Positions 7,442 to 7,630 of a stretch of 7,630 bases of DNA are shown here, piece after piece. Every line of letters starts with the position of its first letter. Positions within the stretch are counted from its first letter, which is position 1. A model generated the notes under the pieces. It searched no databases and had not been told where the DNA came from. It saw only the letters and a list, made by a program, of their open reading frames with translations. Origin of the DNA: an uncultured Bacteriovorax sp. (lineage in GTDB: Bacteria; Bdellovibrionota; Bacteriovoracia; Bacteriovoracales; Bacteriovoracaceae); the NCBI GenBank assembly GCA_943914745.1, contig CALUDF010000146.1:1-7630 (forward strand). Reading direction: 5' to 3'. A program made the position numbers and the translations under genes.

Positions 7442-7500
7442 CAGGATTCTACCCAATAAAAGGGGCTTGCCACGACGGTGGTTCAAAAAAAATATTTAAT

Positions 7501-7528
7501 TAAAGTTTATTTAAGTAAAGACCGATGA
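7501..7528 (+). promoter_or_regulatory. Putative sigma-28 (FliA)-type promoter
   Basis: TAAAGTTT at 7501-7508 equals the enterobacterial sigma-28 -35 element at all 8 bases. ACCGATGA at 7521-7528 matches the -10 element GCCGATAA at 6 of 8, including the CCGAT core. The spacer is 12 nt rather than the preferred 11. Transcription would start near 7535, just before the Shine-Dalgarno of the next gene. No better sigma-70 promoter with a proper spacer is seen in 7442-7550. Confidence 0.45.
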
Positions 7529-7540
7529 GTAGAAAAATAT

Positions 7541-7545
7541 GGAGG
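7541..7545 (+). promoter_or_regulatory. Strong Shine-Dalgarno of the truncated right-edge gene
   Basis: GGAGG lies 5 nt before ATG 7551 and 8 nt before ATG 7554. An in-frame ATG at 7539 overlaps this site and cannot use it, so the start is at 7551 or 7554. Confidence 0.8.
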
Positions 7546-7550
7546 TCCGT

Positions 7551-7630
7551 ATGATGTTTTTAACTAATAAGCTTACTTTGATTTTTTTAGCTCTTTCTTT
7601 AACTGCTACAGCCTATTCGATGGATTATAA
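7551..7630 (+). CDS. Secreted protein, N-terminal signal peptide only (3' end outside window)
   Basis: Twenty-six full codons are visible. They encode a short polar start with one lysine (MMFLTNK), a hydrophobic core (LTLIFLALSLTATA) and then YSMDY. This is a classical Sec signal peptide, with likely cleavage after ATA or AYS, so the product is exported. The frame is closed upstream by TAG at 7530, and GGAGG supports the start at 7551 or 7554. Codon content is AT-rich as usual for signal peptides. The mature protein is not in the window, so no function can be given. The FliA-like promoter just upstream is the only hint of its regulation. Confidence 0.75.
   Translation, partial: MMFLTNKLTLIFLALSLTATAYSMDY

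Noticed and set aside
7469..7482. CCAC-GACG-GTGG inverted repeat and a TTGCCA (7467-7472) as a sigma-70 -35 for the right-edge gene.
   Set aside because: The arms are only 4 bp, and the best AT-rich -10 candidates have 18-20 nt spacers. The sigma-28-like match is more specific.

Overview
The window looks like a chromosomal housekeeping locus of a Gram-negative bacterium followed by a more lineage-specific tail. The nusA-infB-rbfA-truB order is widespread in bacteria. Moderate GC, frequent GTG/TTG starts, an IF2 with a long charged linker, and the style of the two downstream genes suggest a delta-proteobacterial or Bdellovibrionota (Bacteriovorax/Peredibacter-like) organism. That assignment is inference from recalled protein style, not from a marker-gene comparison.

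Region 1 (1-5492) is a tightly packed + strand transcription/translation operon. It holds the 3' part of nusA (transcription elongation/antitermination factor), infB (initiation factor IF2), rbfA (30S maturation factor) and truB (tRNA U55 pseudouridine synthase). Gaps are 26, 5 and 6 nt. rbfA and truB lack a convincing Shine-Dalgarno, so translational coupling to the upstream gene is likely. I see no terminator after truB.

Region 2 (5493-6410) holds a TTG-initiated gene for a secreted, solute-binding-protein-like (type 2 periplasmic fold) protein of unknown ligand, with no transporter genes beside it. It takes the place after truB where many proteobacteria carry rpsO-pnp.

Region 3 (6411-7441) is a separate transcription unit. 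The intergenic DNA carries a perfect TGTGA-N6-TCACA palindrome (CRP/FNR-family operator) and an extended -10-like promoter. These precede a gene for an unusual membrane-anchored protein with an N-terminal transmembrane helix, an unrecognised beta-rich domain, an Ala/Gly linker and a C-terminal single-[4Fe-4S] ferredoxin domain. The gene ends at a clear rho-independent terminator.

Region 4 (7442-7630) contains a sigma-28 (FliA)-like promoter and a strong Shine-Dalgarno, then the first 80 bases of a gene starting with a signal peptide. It is cut by the window edge.

No RNA genes, CRISPR arrays, insertion sequences or phage genes were seen. The least explained parts are the membrane ferredoxin with its CRP-like operator and the sigma-28-like promoter at the right edge.
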